Of a stretch of 64,000 nt of DNA, positions 18,528 through 28,350 are shown in pieces (within the stretch, counting starts at the first letter, position 1; each line of letters opens with the position of its first letter). Origin of the DNA: Methylophaga sp. (GTDB lineage: Bacteria > Pseudomonadota > Gammaproteobacteria > Nitrosococcales > Methylophagaceae); NCBI RefSeq assembly GCF_009711715.1, contig NZ_VENF01000001.1, forward strand, positions 124,001 through 188,000. The letters run 5' to 3'. The position numbers and the translations under genes were made by a program. The notes under the pieces are model-generated. The model searched no databases, was not told the origin of the DNA, and saw only the letters and a list, made by a program, of their open reading frames with translations.

Positions 18528-18568
18528 TACTAAAAAGGTGGTAGCCGCAGTCTACTTCTTAGGTAGTA
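18528..18568 (+). promoter_or_regulatory. Two tandem NarL-type 7-2-7 boxes in the mgdA leader
   Basis: TACTAAAAAGGTGGTA (18528-18543) and TACTTCTTAGGTAGTA (18553-18568) both fit TAC-N10-GTA and are 25 bp apart centre to centre. Unlike the other six sites there is no promoter 14 nt downstream; they sit 32-72 nt before the mgdA ATG, downstream of the candidate promoter at 18467. A repressing or promoter-switching role is possible. Confidence 0.4.
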
Positions 18569-18599
18569 GAAGCAAGCGCCACGGCAGTGGAGGTTAAGA

Positions 18600-19841
18600 A
18601 TGCCATTAGGACTTTTGAAATACGGTCTGAGCAAGGAACATCCGGCACCACGGTTTTTCCAGGATCGTACTCAGCCCAAGAAAAGCTATGACGCCGTCAT
18701 TATCGGTGGTGGGGGGCATGGCCTGGCTGCGGCTTACTACCTGGCCAAGGACTACGGCATCACCAATGTGGCGGTACTCGAAAAAGGCTATATCGGCGGT
18801 GGTAACACCGGACGTAATACCACTATCGTGCGCTCCAACTACCTGACGCCCGAAGGCGTTAATTTCTACGATGCCAGCGTCAAGATGTATGAAGACCTGT
18901 CGGAAGAACTGGATCTCAACCTGTTCTATTCCACCCGCGGTCACTTCACACTGGCCCACACCGAATCCGCGATGCGCACCATGCGCTGGCGTGCCGAAGT
19001 GAATAAGCATGTGGGTGTAGAAAGCCGTGTGGTAGGGCCCGATGAAATTTCCCAGGCCTGTCCGCAACTGGACATCCAGTGCAGTGGCCAGGCACCGATC
19101 CTGGGTGCTTTGTATCACGCCCCCGGTTCTGTCGCCCGCCATGATGCGGTCGCCTGGGGTTATGCCAAAGAAGCTGATCGTCTGGGGGTCGAAATCTTCC
19201 AGATGACAGAAGTTACCGGTATCGATGTAAAAAGCGGCAAGGTCGTTGGTGTCAACACCAATAAAGGTTATATCGAGACTAACCGCGTTTTGTCTGCGGT
19301 CGCCGGCTTCACACCACGTATCACCGATATGGTCGATATCGAAACCCCGATTGTGATTCACCCGCTGCAGGCCTGTGTCAGTGAGCCGATGAAACCCTGG
19401 CTCGACACCATCCTGGTCTCCGGCAGTCTGCACGTTTATGTCAGCCAGTCCTCACGCGGTGAGCTGGTGATGGGGTCGTCACTGGACCCGTATGAAGTGC
19501 ATTCGACCCGCAGCTCACTGGACTTTGTCGAAGGTCTCACATCCCACATTGTCGACATGTTCCCGTTCCTTTCCAACGTCAAAGTCGTCCGTCAATGGGC
19601 CGGTATGGCTGATCTGACGCCGGACTTTGCACCGGTGATGGGTAAGACCCCGGTTGAAGGTTTCTATCTCGACGCAGGTTGGGGTACCTGGGGCTTCAAG
19701 GCGACCCCGATCAGCGGTAAGACGATGGCCGAAACCATCGCCCGCGATGTGGCGCCGGATCTGATCCAGCCATTCCGTTTATCCCGTTTTGAAGACTACG
19801 AGCTGACCGGCGAGAAAGGCGCAGCCTCGGTCGGCCATTAA
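18600..19841 (+). CDS. mgdA: N-methylglutamate dehydrogenase subunit A (sarcosine oxidase beta-like)
   Basis: 413 aa FAD-dependent oxidoreductase. A dinucleotide-binding motif (AVIIGGGGHGLAAAYYLA, about residue 31) is followed by GNTGRNTTIVRSNYL, and the C-terminal DAGWGTWGFKATPISG is typical of SoxB/DAO family flavoproteins. With MgdBCD it oxidises N-methylglutamate to glutamate and a C1 unit (formaldehyde or methylene-tetrahydrofolate). First gene of an eight-gene operon. The order mgdABCD, gmaS, mgsABC is what separates this from a plain sarcosine oxidase locus. Confidence 0.93.
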   Translation: MPLGLLKYGLSKEHPAPRFFQDRTQPKKSYDAVIIGGGGHGLAAAYYLAKDYGITNVAVLEKGYIGGGNTGRNTTIVRSNYLTPEGVNFYDASVKMYEDLSEELDLNLFYSTRGHFTLAHTESAMRTMRWRAEVNKHVGVESRVVGPDEISQACPQLDIQCSGQAPILGALYHAPGSVARHDAVAWGYAKEADRLGVEIFQMTEVTGIDVKSGKVVGVNTNKGYIETNRVLSAVAGFTPRITDMVDIETPIVIHPLQACVSEPMKPWLDTILVSGSLHVYVSQSSRGELVMGSSLDPYEVHSTRSSLDFVEGLTSHIVDMFPFLSNVKVVRQWAGMADLTPDFAPVMGKTPVEGFYLDAGWGTWGFKATPISGKTMAETIARDVAPDLIQPFRLSRFEDYELTGEKGAASVGH

Positions 19842-19854
19842 TGAGAGCTAAGCG

Positions 19855-20118
19855 ATGAAATTACTTGAATGTCCAATCAACGGCATCCGGCCTCTCAGCG
19901 AATTCACCTATGGCGGTGAGTACCGCGATATGCCGAATCCCGACACCTGCAGCGACAAGGAATGGGCTGCCTATGTGCACTACCGCAATGGTGCACCCGG
20001 TGTGAAAAAGGAATGGTGGTACCACGGCCCCAGCGGCACCTGGTTTATTGCCGAACGCGACACGATGGCTGACAAAGTCATCCGTACCTACATTGCCGGT
20101 CAGGAGGAAGCTAAATGA
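19855..20118 (+). CDS. mgdB: N-methylglutamate dehydrogenase subunit B (sarcosine oxidase delta-like)
   Basis: 87 aa, normal for SoxD. Conserved pattern: LECPINGIRPLSEFTYGGE at the start and WWYHGPSGTWFIAERDTM near the end. In sarcosine oxidase the delta subunit binds zinc with a CPxC pair plus a His and a Cys near the C-terminus; here only the first Cys and the His are seen, so zinc binding is doubtful. It overlaps mgdC by 4 nt (ATGA). Confidence 0.9.
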   Translation: MKLLECPINGIRPLSEFTYGGEYRDMPNPDTCSDKEWAAYVHYRNGAPGVKKEWWYHGPSGTWFIAERDTMADKVIRTYIAGQEEAK

Positions 20119-23027
20119 CCAGTCGAATTGCAAAGAAAAGAGGCGAGTGGATCAATCGCGACAAGCCCCTGACGTTTGAATACGAAGGTCAGCAGGTACA
20201 GGGTTATGAAGGCGATACCATCAGCAGTGCGCTGTGGGCCAACGGTATTCGGGTGCTGGGCCGTAGCTTTAAATATCACCGTGCCCGCGGTTTGCTGAGC
20301 TTTGCCAACCATGATGTCAACGCGCTGATGACCGATGGCGAAGACACCAATATCCGTGCCGACGTCTGGCCGGTCAGTAACGGCATGAGCCTAAAAGCGG
20401 TCAACACCGATGGCGGCGTTATCAAGGACAAGAACAAGTACATCGACTACTTGTCACCTTTCCTGCCGGTGGGCTTCTATTACAAAACCTTTTATAAGCC
20501 CAAGCGTATGTTCCCGTTCTGGGAAGACAAAATCCGTAAAGCAGCCGGTCTGGGCGAGGTCAACTTTAATTACCCGCGCAATATCCGTCCCAAACGCCAT
20601 GCCCATTGTGATGTGCTGGTGGTCGGTGCCGGTGCATCCGGTTTGTCTGCGGCACTGGCTGCAGCAGCAGAAGGCCTCAGTGTCATCCTGGTTGACGAGA
20701 ATCTTCAGGCCGGTGGCAGTCTCAGCTATGACTACGCAGGCGATCAGTCTTCAGCGGATACGCTGCATGCACTCCTGAGCGAAGTCGAAGCCAATCAGAA
20801 TATCCGCCTGATTACCGATGCTTACGCCGGCGGTTACTACACTGACCACCTGGTTCCGATTGTCGAAAAAAGCGGCATTACCAAGGTCCGTGCACAATCC
20901 GTCATTGTCGCGACCGGTGTATTCGAACAACCGCCGGTGTTCCGTTACAACGATCTGCCCGGCGTGATGCTGGGCTCTGCCGCCCAGCGCCTGGTGCATC
21001 GTTATGCAGTCAAACCATTTGAAAAAGGCGTCGTCGTGACGGCCAATGATCATGGTTACCGCACTGCATTGGATCTGGCTTCAGTGGGTGTAGATGTGGT
21101 GGCTGTCATTGATATGCGCAGCAGCGGCGCCGGTCAGGACCTGACACAGAAAGTCAAAGACAGCGGCATCAGCGTGCACAAAGGCAGCTGCATTTATGAA
21201 GCGGTGCCAAGCAGTAACAAGCTGGGTATCAAAGAAGTCGTGGTCTGCCCTTACGACGAAAACACGGCGGAAGCTGATACCAGTAAGAGTGTGCGCCTGA
21301 GCTGTGATGGCGTTGCCATGAGTGCCGGCTGGGCACCGGCAGCGGCCCTGCTATATCAGGCCGGTACCAAAATGGCTTACGACTACGACGTCGAGCAGTT
21401 CGTACCTGCCCAATTACCGGAAGGCGTATTCGCTGCCGGTAAGGTCAACGGCGTGTTCGATTTGAAATCCCGTCAACTGGATGGTCGCCGTGCTGCAGCA
21501 GAAGCAGCGAGTTACCTGGGTAAAGCGGTACAGCTGGAAAGCTTTAAAGCGGCTTCCGTTAACCGTCCCAGCCATCCTTATCCCATTGTCAATCACCCAA
21601 AAGGCAAGAACTTTGTCGACTTTGACGAGGATATCCAGGTCAAAGACTTTATCAATGCCGCCAAAGAAGGTTTCGACAATATTGAGTTGATGAAACGTTT
21701 CACCACCGTCGGCATGGGCCCGAGTCAGGGTAAGCATTCCAATATGAATGCCATCCGCATCCTGGCCCGCATCCGTCAGCTGCCGGTAGAGAAGATCGGT
21801 ACCACGACGGCACGACCATTCTTTCATCCGACCCCGATTGGTCACCTGGGCGGCCGTGGTTTCCATCCACACCGTTATACCGCGATGCACCAATGGCATG
21901 TGGAACATGGCGGCGAAATGATGGAAGCCGGTGTCTGGCTGCGTCCGGCCTATTACGCACCGGCCGGTGCCGGCCTGACCGCAAGCGAGGCGGTGCAGCA
22001 GGAAACATTGGCCGTGCGTGAAAGCGTGGGCATGATTGACGGCAGTACCCTGGGCAAAATTGAAGTCTTCGGCAGTGATGCCGGTGCTTTCCTGGAACGG
22101 TTCTATACCGGCAAGTTTGCCGATCAGAAAGTCGGTGGCAGCCGCATTGCGATGTTGCTGGACGAAGCCGGCGTCGTGGTTGATGACGGGGTTGCTGTGA
22201 GAATGGCGGAAGAGCAGTTTTATGTCTCTACCAACTCATCTAATGCCGCGACCGTTTACCGTGAAATGCAGCGCAATGTGCAGCTGTGGAAAATGCAGGT
22301 CACGCTGGTCAATCTGACCGGTGCGATGGCGGCGATGACTGTGGCTGGCCCCAAATCACGCGATGTGGTGGCCTCTCTCACGGATATTGATGTATCAGCT
22401 GATGCAATGGGCAAAGGGGCTTTCCGTACCGGAAAAGTCGCCGGTGTTGATGCCCGCGTCATGCGTGTCAGCTTTGTCGCCGACCTGGCGTTTGAAATCC
22501 ATGTGCCCTATAAAGCCGGCCTGCATGTCTGGAAGGCGCTGATGGAAGCCGGGAAAGCATCGGGTATTCGTCCATTTGGTACCGATGCTCAACGTCTGCT
22601 GCGTCTGGAAATGGGCCATCACCTGGTGAGCCACGATACCGATGGCCTGACCAATCCATTTGAAGCGCACTCTGAATCTTTGGTGGCGATGGATAAACCG
22701 TTCTTTATCGGTCAGCGCAGTCTGAAGATCCTGGAGAAGAAGCCACTCAATAAGAAGCTCACGACCTTTGTTCTCGATCCGGATTTCCATGGTGAAGTGC
22801 CAAATGAGTGCAATCTGGTCATTGATAGTGCAAGCCAGATTGCCGGTCGTGTCACCAGTATTTCCTACAGTGGCTATCTCGATCGTCATATCGGCTTTGC
22901 CTTTGTGCCACCTGAGCATAGTCATGCCGGCGCCCGTTTCCAGATTCGCACCGATTCCGGCGCGATGGTTGCGGCGACTGCCTGCAAGGCTCCGTTTTTC
23001 CACCTTTTAGAGAGTAGAGGAGAGTGA
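20115..23027 (+). CDS. mgdC: N-methylglutamate dehydrogenase subunit C (sarcosine oxidase alpha-like)
   Basis: 970 aa. Domain order: an N-terminal 2Fe-2S-like fold (YEGDTISSALWANGIRVLGRSFKYHRARG), a Rossmann NAD/FAD region (LVVGAGASGLSAALAAAAEG near residue 170), a central SoxA region, and a C-terminal GcvT-type folate-binding domain from about residue 600 (RPAYYAPAG, RESVGMIDGSTLGKIEVFG). The folate domain implies the C1 unit can be passed to tetrahydrofolate. The ATG at 20115 follows GAGGAAGCTAA and overlaps mgdB; the stop is 2 nt before the preferred mgdD ATG. Confidence 0.95.
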   Translation: MTSRIAKKRGEWINRDKPLTFEYEGQQVQGYEGDTISSALWANGIRVLGRSFKYHRARGLLSFANHDVNALMTDGEDTNIRADVWPVSNGMSLKAVNTDGGVIKDKNKYIDYLSPFLPVGFYYKTFYKPKRMFPFWEDKIRKAAGLGEVNFNYPRNIRPKRHAHCDVLVVGAGASGLSAALAAAAEGLSVILVDENLQAGGSLSYDYAGDQSSADTLHALLSEVEANQNIRLITDAYAGGYYTDHLVPIVEKSGITKVRAQSVIVATGVFEQPPVFRYNDLPGVMLGSAAQRLVHRYAVKPFEKGVVVTANDHGYRTALDLASVGVDVVAVIDMRSSGAGQDLTQKVKDSGISVHKGSCIYEAVPSSNKLGIKEVVVCPYDENTAEADTSKSVRLSCDGVAMSAGWAPAAALLYQAGTKMAYDYDVEQFVPAQLPEGVFAAGKVNGVFDLKSRQLDGRRAAAEAASYLGKAVQLESFKAASVNRPSHPYPIVNHPKGKNFVDFDEDIQVKDFINAAKEGFDNIELMKRFTTVGMGPSQGKHSNMNAIRILARIRQLPVEKIGTTTARPFFHPTPIGHLGGRGFHPHRYTAMHQWHVEHGGEMMEAGVWLRPAYYAPAGAGLTASEAVQQETLAVRESVGMIDGSTLGKIEVFGSDAGAFLERFYTGKFADQKVGGSRIAMLLDEAGVVVDDGVAVRMAEEQFYVSTNSSNAATVYREMQRNVQLWKMQVTLVNLTGAMAAMTVAGPKSRDVVASLTDIDVSADAMGKGAFRTGKVAGVDARVMRVSFVADLAFEIHVPYKAGLHVWKALMEAGKASGIRPFGTDAQRLLRLEMGHHLVSHDTDGLTNPFEAHSESLVAMDKPFFIGQRSLKILEKKPLNKKLTTFVLDPDFHGEVPNECNLVIDSASQIAGRVTSISYSGYLDRHIGFAFVPPEHSHAGARFQIRTDSGAMVAATACKAPFFHLLESRGE

Positions 23028-23029
23028 AT

Positions 23030-23698
23030 ATGCAAGACGCCGTATTAATGAGTCCGGTGGCCTTTGCTCATGCATTAAGGAAGCCGGTCAACGGGGAAGT
23101 CAATGGCATGGAGACTGCATTGAGCTTTGATGCAGCGGATGTGGAAGCCAAACGCAGCCAGACCTTGAGTATCTGTGATGTCAGTAATCTCAACCGTTTT
23201 GGTGTGAAAGGGCCACAAGCTGCTAACTGGTTGCAGGCAGCAGGTATCAAGCTGCCTGGCACCACCAACAGCTGGACGCCACAGGATAACGGCAGTCTGG
23301 TAATGCGTCTGGGTAATACCGAATTTCTGCTGGAAGACCAGCCGGAAAACGACTTGACCGGGATGCTGAATGACACTGCCGTGAATGAAGGCGGCGTCCA
23401 TAAAGTTTTGCGCAATGACGCAGCTTTTATTGTCAGCGGAGAGCTGACCCCAGCCTTGTTTTCTGAAGTGTGTGCCATCGACCTGGAAGGCGCCACACTG
23501 GAAGAAAATCGTCTGGTCATGACTGTCATCGCCGGTGTATCGGCAACGCTGCTGAAGCAGACGCTTAACGGCCAATCTGTTTATCGCATCTGGTGTGACG
23601 GAACCTTCGGACCTTATTTGTGGAAAACCCTGCTCGGCATCATCGAAGAGCAGGGCGGCGGCCCGGTCGGTTTCAACTTTTATTACAAGCTTAATTAA
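23030..23698 (+). CDS. mgdD: N-methylglutamate dehydrogenase subunit D (sarcosine oxidase gamma-like)
   Basis: 222 aa, SoxG/GcvT-related. Features [24 protein letters not shown] near residue 45 and [14 protein letters not shown] at the end. The ATG at 23030 is preferred because GAGGAG lies 7 nt before it; a GTG at 23024 overlaps the mgdC stop and has no spacing to that site. It completes the alpha-beta-gamma-delta heterotetramer with MgdABC. Confidence 0.88.
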   Translation: MQDAVLMSPVAFAHALRKPVNGEVNGMETALSFDAADVEAKRSQTLSICDVSNLNRFGVKGPQAANWLQAAGIKLPGTTNSWTPQDNGSLVMRLGNTEFLLEDQPENDLTGMLNDTAVNEGGVHKVLRNDAAFIVSGELTPALFSEVCAIDLEGATLEENRLVMTVIAGVSATLLKQTLNGQSVYRIWCDGTFGPYLWKTLLGIIEEQGGGPVGFNFYYKLN

Positions 23699-23736
23699 TC
23701 ACCAACGCTGTTTACATAAACAGAAGGAAAGAGCTC

Positions 23737-25107
23737 ATGAAATACGAACATAACGACACACTTCTGGAGTCAGCCCAAATTGAGCAGGCCAAGAAGTTTC
23801 TGAAAGATAACGACGTTAAATACGTGCTGGCCCAGTTTGTTGATATCCATGGTGTCGCCAAGGTTAAGTCTGTTCCTGCCGGGCATCTGGAAGACATTCT
23901 CACCAACGGTGCCGGTTTTGCCGGTGGTGCCATCTGGGGCATGGGTATTGCGCCCAACGGCCCGGATTACATGGCCGTCGGCGAACTCAGTACGCTGACT
24001 TTGCTGCCCTGGCAGCCGGGCTATGCGCGCATTATCTGTGACGGTCACGTTAATGGCGAACCCTACAATCACGACAGCCGTGTGGTACTGAAAAAACAAC
24101 TGAAGCGGCTGGAAGAAAAGGGCTGGATTCTATACACCGGTCTGGAACCTGAATTTTCATTGCTGCATAAAGATCCGGTAACCGGTCAGTTATCACCATG
24201 CGATGTCACCGATACGCTGCAAAAGCCTTGTTATGACTATAAAGGCATCAAGCGGCAGGGCGAATACCTGGAAAAAATGACTGAAGCATTGATGAAGGTC
24301 GGTCTCGATATTTACCAAATCGACCACGAAGATGCGAATGGTCAGTTTGAAATCAACTACACCTATGCTGATGCGCTGAAGAGTGCTGATGACTACATCA
24401 TGTTCAAGATGGGTGCCAGTGAAATCGCCAATGAAATGGGCATGATCTGCTCATTCATGTCGAAACCGTTCAGCAACCGTCCCGGTAACGGCATGCATAT
24501 GCATATGTCGATTGGCGATGGTGAAAAGAGCTTGTTCCAGGATGATAGTGATCCCTCTGGTATGGGTCTTTCCAAGCTGGCTTATCACTTCATGGCCGGG
24601 ATCCTGGCTCATGCTCCAGCACTGACTGCGATTGCTGCACCGACCGTGAACTCATACAAACGTCTGGTGGTAGGTCGTTCGCTGTCCGGTGCAACCTGGG
24701 CACCAGCCTATATTTCATACGGTAATAACAACCGTTCAACCATGGTGCGGATCCCTTACGGCCGTATTGAGCTGCGACTGCCGGACGGCACCTGCAATCC
24801 TTATCTGACTGCTGCAGCGGCGATTGCTGCCGGTCTGGATGGCGTGGAACGTCAATTGGATCCGGGCAAAGGTCACGATTCCAACCTCTATGACATGTCT
24901 CCGGCCGAGCTGGAAGAAAACGGCATCGGCATCCTGCCGCAAAACCTCCATGAGGCTTTGCTGGCGCTGGAGAAAGATGAAGTGGTCAAAGGGGCCCTGG
25001 GTGAGGGACTGGCCAAGGAGTTTCTGGAATTGAAACACATGGAATGGGTGGAGTACATGCGTCATGTCTCCGATTGGGAAATCAACCGTTACGTTGAGTT
25101 TTATTAA
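23737..25107 (+). CDS. gmaS: Gamma-glutamylmethylamide synthetase (glutamine synthetase-like)
   Basis: 456 aa. It condenses monomethylamine with glutamate using ATP to give gamma-glutamylmethylamide, the first step of the indirect methylamine pathway. The glutamine-synthetase catalytic fold is evident: [58 protein letters not shown] and [15 protein letters not shown] with metal- and ATP-binding residues. The call as GmaS and not GlnA rests on its position between mgdABCD and mgsABC; housekeeping GlnA is not expected here. Ribosome site AGAAGGAAAGAG. Confidence 0.94.
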   Translation: MKYEHNDTLLESAQIEQAKKFLKDNDVKYVLAQFVDIHGVAKVKSVPAGHLEDILTNGAGFAGGAIWGMGIAPNGPDYMAVGELSTLTLLPWQPGYARIICDGHVNGEPYNHDSRVVLKKQLKRLEEKGWILYTGLEPEFSLLHKDPVTGQLSPCDVTDTLQKPCYDYKGIKRQGEYLEKMTEALMKVGLDIYQIDHEDANGQFEINYTYADALKSADDYIMFKMGASEIANEMGMICSFMSKPFSNRPGNGMHMHMSIGDGEKSLFQDDSDPSGMGLSKLAYHFMAGILAHAPALTAIAAPTVNSYKRLVVGRSLSGATWAPAYISYGNNNRSTMVRIPYGRIELRLPDGTCNPYLTAAAAIAAGLDGVERQLDPGKGHDSNLYDMSPAELEENGIGILPQNLHEALLALEKDEVVKGALGEGLAKEFLELKHMEWVEYMRHVSDWEINRYVEFY

Positions 25108-25142
25108 TACTCCGCCTGAGAGGCGTATTTAGGAGAAATCTT

Positions 25143-26045
25143 ATGTGTGGAATCGTTGGTCTTTATCTGAAAAACGATAAGTACGAAAGCGAACTGGGCA
25201 AACTGTTCGCACCGATGCTGATTGCCATGACCGAACGCGGTCCCGACAGTGCCGGTTTTGCGGTCTATGGCGATGCTGTTGAAGACGGCATCAAACTGAC
25301 CCTGCGTCATGAAGACGAAAACTATGACTGGGCTGCGCTGGCTAAGGATATTGAAAAAGCACTGGATACCAAAGTGGACTGGTTCCAGAACAGCAAAGTC
25401 GCCGTGTTCAAAGTCGGTGTAGATGCTGAGAAAGTCGAAGACTACCTGGAACAAAACCATGATGACGTGCTGATCATGAGCTCAGGTAAATCTATCGAGA
25501 TCCTGAAAGAAGTCGGTCTGCCAGAGCGTATCGTCGATATGTTCAAGCTGGAGAATATGAAAGGCAGCCACATCGTCGGCCATACCCGTATGGCGACTGA
25601 ATCTGCCGTCACCATGGCTGGCAGCCATCCATTCTCAACCGGTCTGGATCTGTGCCTGGTACATAACGGTTCTTTTTCTAACCACAACCGCCTGCGTAAA
25701 GAGCTGCAACGCGAAGGTATTGAATTCAATACTGAAAACGATACTGAAGTTGCGGCAGGTTACCTGACCTATCGTCTGCAGCAGGGTGATTCTCTTAACG
25801 AAGCACTCGAAAACGCACTGAAAACGCTGGATGGTTTTTACACCTTAACGATTGGCACCAAAGACGGTTTTGCTGTCGTGCGTGACCCGATTGCCTGTAA
25901 ACCGGCTGTGATCGCTGAAACAGACGACTACGTGGCGATGGCATCTGAATACCAGGCGCTGACAACCCTGCCCGGTATCGAAGACGCCAAGGTCTGGGAA
26001 CCGGAACCAGCACGCATCTACGTCTGGGAACGTAATGGCAACTAA
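25143..26045 (+). CDS. mgsA: N-methylglutamate synthase subunit A (class II glutamine amidotransferase)
   Basis: 300 aa. MCGIVGLYL at the N-terminus gives the nucleophilic Cys2 of Ntn-type amidotransferases; AMTERGPDSAGFAVYG, VGHTRMATES, HPFSTGLDLCLVHNGSFSN and ENDTEVAAGYL complete the family pattern, as in the GlxB/GltB1 group. It transfers the methylamino group from gamma-glutamylmethylamide for synthesis of N-methylglutamate. AGGAGAAATCTT precedes the ATG. Confidence 0.94.
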   Translation: MCGIVGLYLKNDKYESELGKLFAPMLIAMTERGPDSAGFAVYGDAVEDGIKLTLRHEDENYDWAALAKDIEKALDTKVDWFQNSKVAVFKVGVDAEKVEDYLEQNHDDVLIMSSGKSIEILKEVGLPERIVDMFKLENMKGSHIVGHTRMATESAVTMAGSHPFSTGLDLCLVHNGSFSNHNRLRKELQREGIEFNTENDTEVAAGYLTYRLQQGDSLNEALENALKTLDGFYTLTIGTKDGFAVVRDPIACKPAVIAETDDYVAMASEYQALTTLPGIEDAKVWEPEPARIYVWERNGN

Positions 26046-26068
26046 GACTTGGTGATTAGGAGAACACA

Positions 26069-26806
26069 ATGAGTACGAACAACTTAGCAGAGAAAGCTGC
26101 ATTCGAAACAATCAACGGCGTGGGAACAGTCGACCTGTCGGTGCAGACTGTCCGTGACCTGAACCAGGCGCTGCATGACCAGCACGATGAAATGACCATC
26201 GAAAAATGGGATGTGCTGAATCCGAAAGGCCACCACAACCTGGCGGTTGGCGTTGATCAGAAACTGAAGATCGATATCCATGGCCCGGCGGGTTACTACT
26301 GTGCCGGCATGAACCAGGAGGCCGAGATCACCATTCACGGTCATACCGGTCAGGGCGTGGCTGAAAACATGATGTCAGGCGTGGTTCGCGTCAAAGGCAA
26401 TGCCTCTTCGGCAGCCGGTGCCACGGCTCACGGCGGTTTACTTATCATAGAAGGTGATGCCGGTTCTCGCTGCGGCATTTCCATGAAAGGTGTCGACATC
26501 CTCGTTAAAGGCAGCGTCGGTCATATGAGCTGTTTTATGGGACAGGCCGGCGTTCTGGCGGTGTGTGGTGATGCTGGCGATGCGCTGGGCGATTCACTCT
26601 ACGAAGCACACATCTATGTCAAAGGTTCAGTCAAATCGCTGGGTGCGGACTGCATTGAAAAAGAAATGCGTGCGGAACACATCGAGGAACTGACCGAACT
26701 GTTTGAACGTGCCGGTGTGACCGATCAGGACCCGAGAGATTTCAAACGCTACGGCTCTGCCAGACAGCTTTACAACTTCAAAGTTGATAACGCTGGTGCT
26801 TATTAA
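26069..26806 (+). CDS. mgsB: N-methylglutamate synthase subunit B (glutamate synthase gxGxG-domain protein)
   Basis: 245 aa. Parallel beta-helix repeats of the GltB C-terminal GXGXG domain run from about residue 65 to 200, for example YCAGMNQEAEITIHGHTGQGVAENM and VVRVKGNASSAAGATAHGG, with C-terminal INVKG-like turns. Equivalent to the GltB3-like/GlxC protein. It probably acts as a structural channel between the amidotransferase (MgsA) and FMN (MgsC) subunits. Confidence 0.93.
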   Translation: MSTNNLAEKAAFETINGVGTVDLSVQTVRDLNQALHDQHDEMTIEKWDVLNPKGHHNLAVGVDQKLKIDIHGPAGYYCAGMNQEAEITIHGHTGQGVAENMMSGVVRVKGNASSAAGATAHGGLLIIEGDAGSRCGISMKGVDILVKGSVGHMSCFMGQAGVLAVCGDAGDALGDSLYEAHIYVKGSVKSLGADCIEKEMRAEHIEELTELFERAGVTDQDPRDFKRYGSARQLYNFKVDNAGAY

Positions 26807-26831
26807 TTGCTGATATTGCGAGGAAATAGAA

Positions 26832-28166
26832 ATGAGTGAAAAGAGAAAATACATGACCGTACCGCGCGAGTCAGCGACATTTGACCGCTCGACGATGTCG
26901 GAAATCCGCCGTGCTGCCGATACCGGCATTTACGATATCCGCGGCGCCGGTGCCAAGCGCAAGCTGCCACATTTTGACGATCTGCTGTTCCTGGGCGCGA
27001 GTATGTCTCGTTACCCGCTGGAAGGTTATCGTGAAAAATGCAACACCTCGGTGACCCTGGGTAACCGTTTTGCCAAGAAACCGATTGAGCTGGAAATCCC
27101 GATCACGATTGCCGGTATGAGCTTCGGCGCGCTGTCTGCCTATGCGAAAGAAGCGCTGGGTCGCGGTGCCTCAGCGGTGGGTACCTCAACCACTACCGGT
27201 GACGGTGGTATGACCCCGGAAGAGCGCGGTCAATCCACCAAGCTGGTCTATCAGTACCTGCCATCACGCTACGGTATGAACCCGGACGACCTGCGTAAAG
27301 CTGATGCCATTGAAGTGGTACTGGGTCAGGGTGCGAAACCAGGCGGTGGCGGTATGCTGCTGGGTCAGAAAATCACGGACCGTGTTGCCAAGATGCGTAC
27401 CTTGCCGAAAGGCGTGGACCAACGCTCTGCCTGCCGTCATCCTGACTGGACAGGGCCGGATGACCTTGAAATCAAAATCAAGGAACTGCGTGAAATCACA
27501 GACTGGCAGGTGCCTATCTACATCAAAGTCGGTGCAACCCGCACTTACTACGATGTGAAACTGGCGGTCAAAGCCGGTGCCGACGTTATCGTCGTCGACG
27601 GTATGCAGGGTGGTACTGCAGCAACCCAGGATGTGTTTATCGAACACGTGGGTATTCCGACCATGGCAGCTATTCCACAAGCCGTACAGGCACTGCAGGA
27701 AATGGGCATGCACCGCAAGGTTCAGCTGATTGTTTCCGGTGGTATCCGTAACGGCGCTGATGTGGCCAAGTGTATGGCACTGGGTGCGGATGCGGTCGCC
27801 ATTGGTACCGCGGCGATGGTGGCATTGGGTGATAACGATCCGATGTGGGAAGAAGAGTACCAGAAACTGGGTTCTACAGCTGGTTCCTATGATGACTGGC
27901 ATGAAGGTCGTGACCCGGCCGGTATTTCAACCCAGGATCCGGAGCTGATGAAACGCTTTGATCCGATTGAAGGTGGCCGTCGTCTGGCGAACTACCTGCG
28001 AGTTTTAACCCTGGAAGCGCAAACCCTGGCCCGTGCCTGCGGTAAGAACGACCTGCGTAACCTGGAACCGGAAGATCTGGTTGCTCTGACGGTGGAATCT
28101 GCTGCTATGGCCCGTGTACCACTGGCCGGCACTAACTGGATTCCTGGTCAGCAACAGGCCTTCTAA
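26832..28166 (+). CDS. mgsC: N-methylglutamate synthase subunit C (FMN-dependent, GltB2/GlxD-like)
   Basis: 444 aa. Glutamate-synthase FMN domain: ITIAGMSFGALSAYAKEALG, GTSTTTGDGGMTPEER, GQGAKPGGGGMLLGQKI, IYIKVGATRTYYDVKLAVKAGADVIVVDG, GGIRNGADVAKCMALGADAVAIGTAAM, and Cys residues near residue 200 (RSACRHPDW) and 405. It forms N-methylglutamate from 2-oxoglutarate and the transferred methylamine with reductant. Last gene of the eight-gene operon; a nested terminator follows. Confidence 0.94.
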   Translation: MSEKRKYMTVPRESATFDRSTMSEIRRAADTGIYDIRGAGAKRKLPHFDDLLFLGASMSRYPLEGYREKCNTSVTLGNRFAKKPIELEIPITIAGMSFGALSAYAKEALGRGASAVGTSTTTGDGGMTPEERGQSTKLVYQYLPSRYGMNPDDLRKADAIEVVLGQGAKPGGGGMLLGQKITDRVAKMRTLPKGVDQRSACRHPDWTGPDDLEIKIKELREITDWQVPIYIKVGATRTYYDVKLAVKAGADVIVVDGMQGGTAATQDVFIEHVGIPTMAAIPQAVQALQEMGMHRKVQLIVSGGIRNGADVAKCMALGADAVAIGTAAMVALGDNDPMWEEEYQKLGSTAGSYDDWHEGRDPAGISTQDPELMKRFDPIEGGRRLANYLRVLTLEAQTLARACGKNDLRNLEPEDLVALTVESAAMARVPLAGTNWIPGQQQAF

Positions 28167-28191
28167 GACCCGTTTTTAACGAGCGATCAAA

Positions 28192-28286
28192 ATAAGGGCC
28201 GGTACTGCAAAGAAAAATAACTTAAATGATCCTTACCCCGTCATTAAGTGCTTTTTTCAGCGTGGTATCGGCCCTTATCTTTTTTT
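28192..28286 (+). terminator. Nested double terminator after mgsC
   Basis: The outer stem ATAAGGGCCGGTAC (28192-28205) pairs with GTATCGGCCCTTAT (28265-28278) with one G-U pair and is followed by seven Ts. Inside it an inner hairpin ACTTAA-TGA / TCATTAAGT (28220-28249, one bulged A) is itself followed by GC and six Ts. Either could end transcription. Confidence 0.75.
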
Positions 28287-28350
28287 GCATTTTTTTACCA
28301 GGAGGAATTCGTGTAATTCATTAGTTTTTAACAAGAGAGAGGAATTAATC

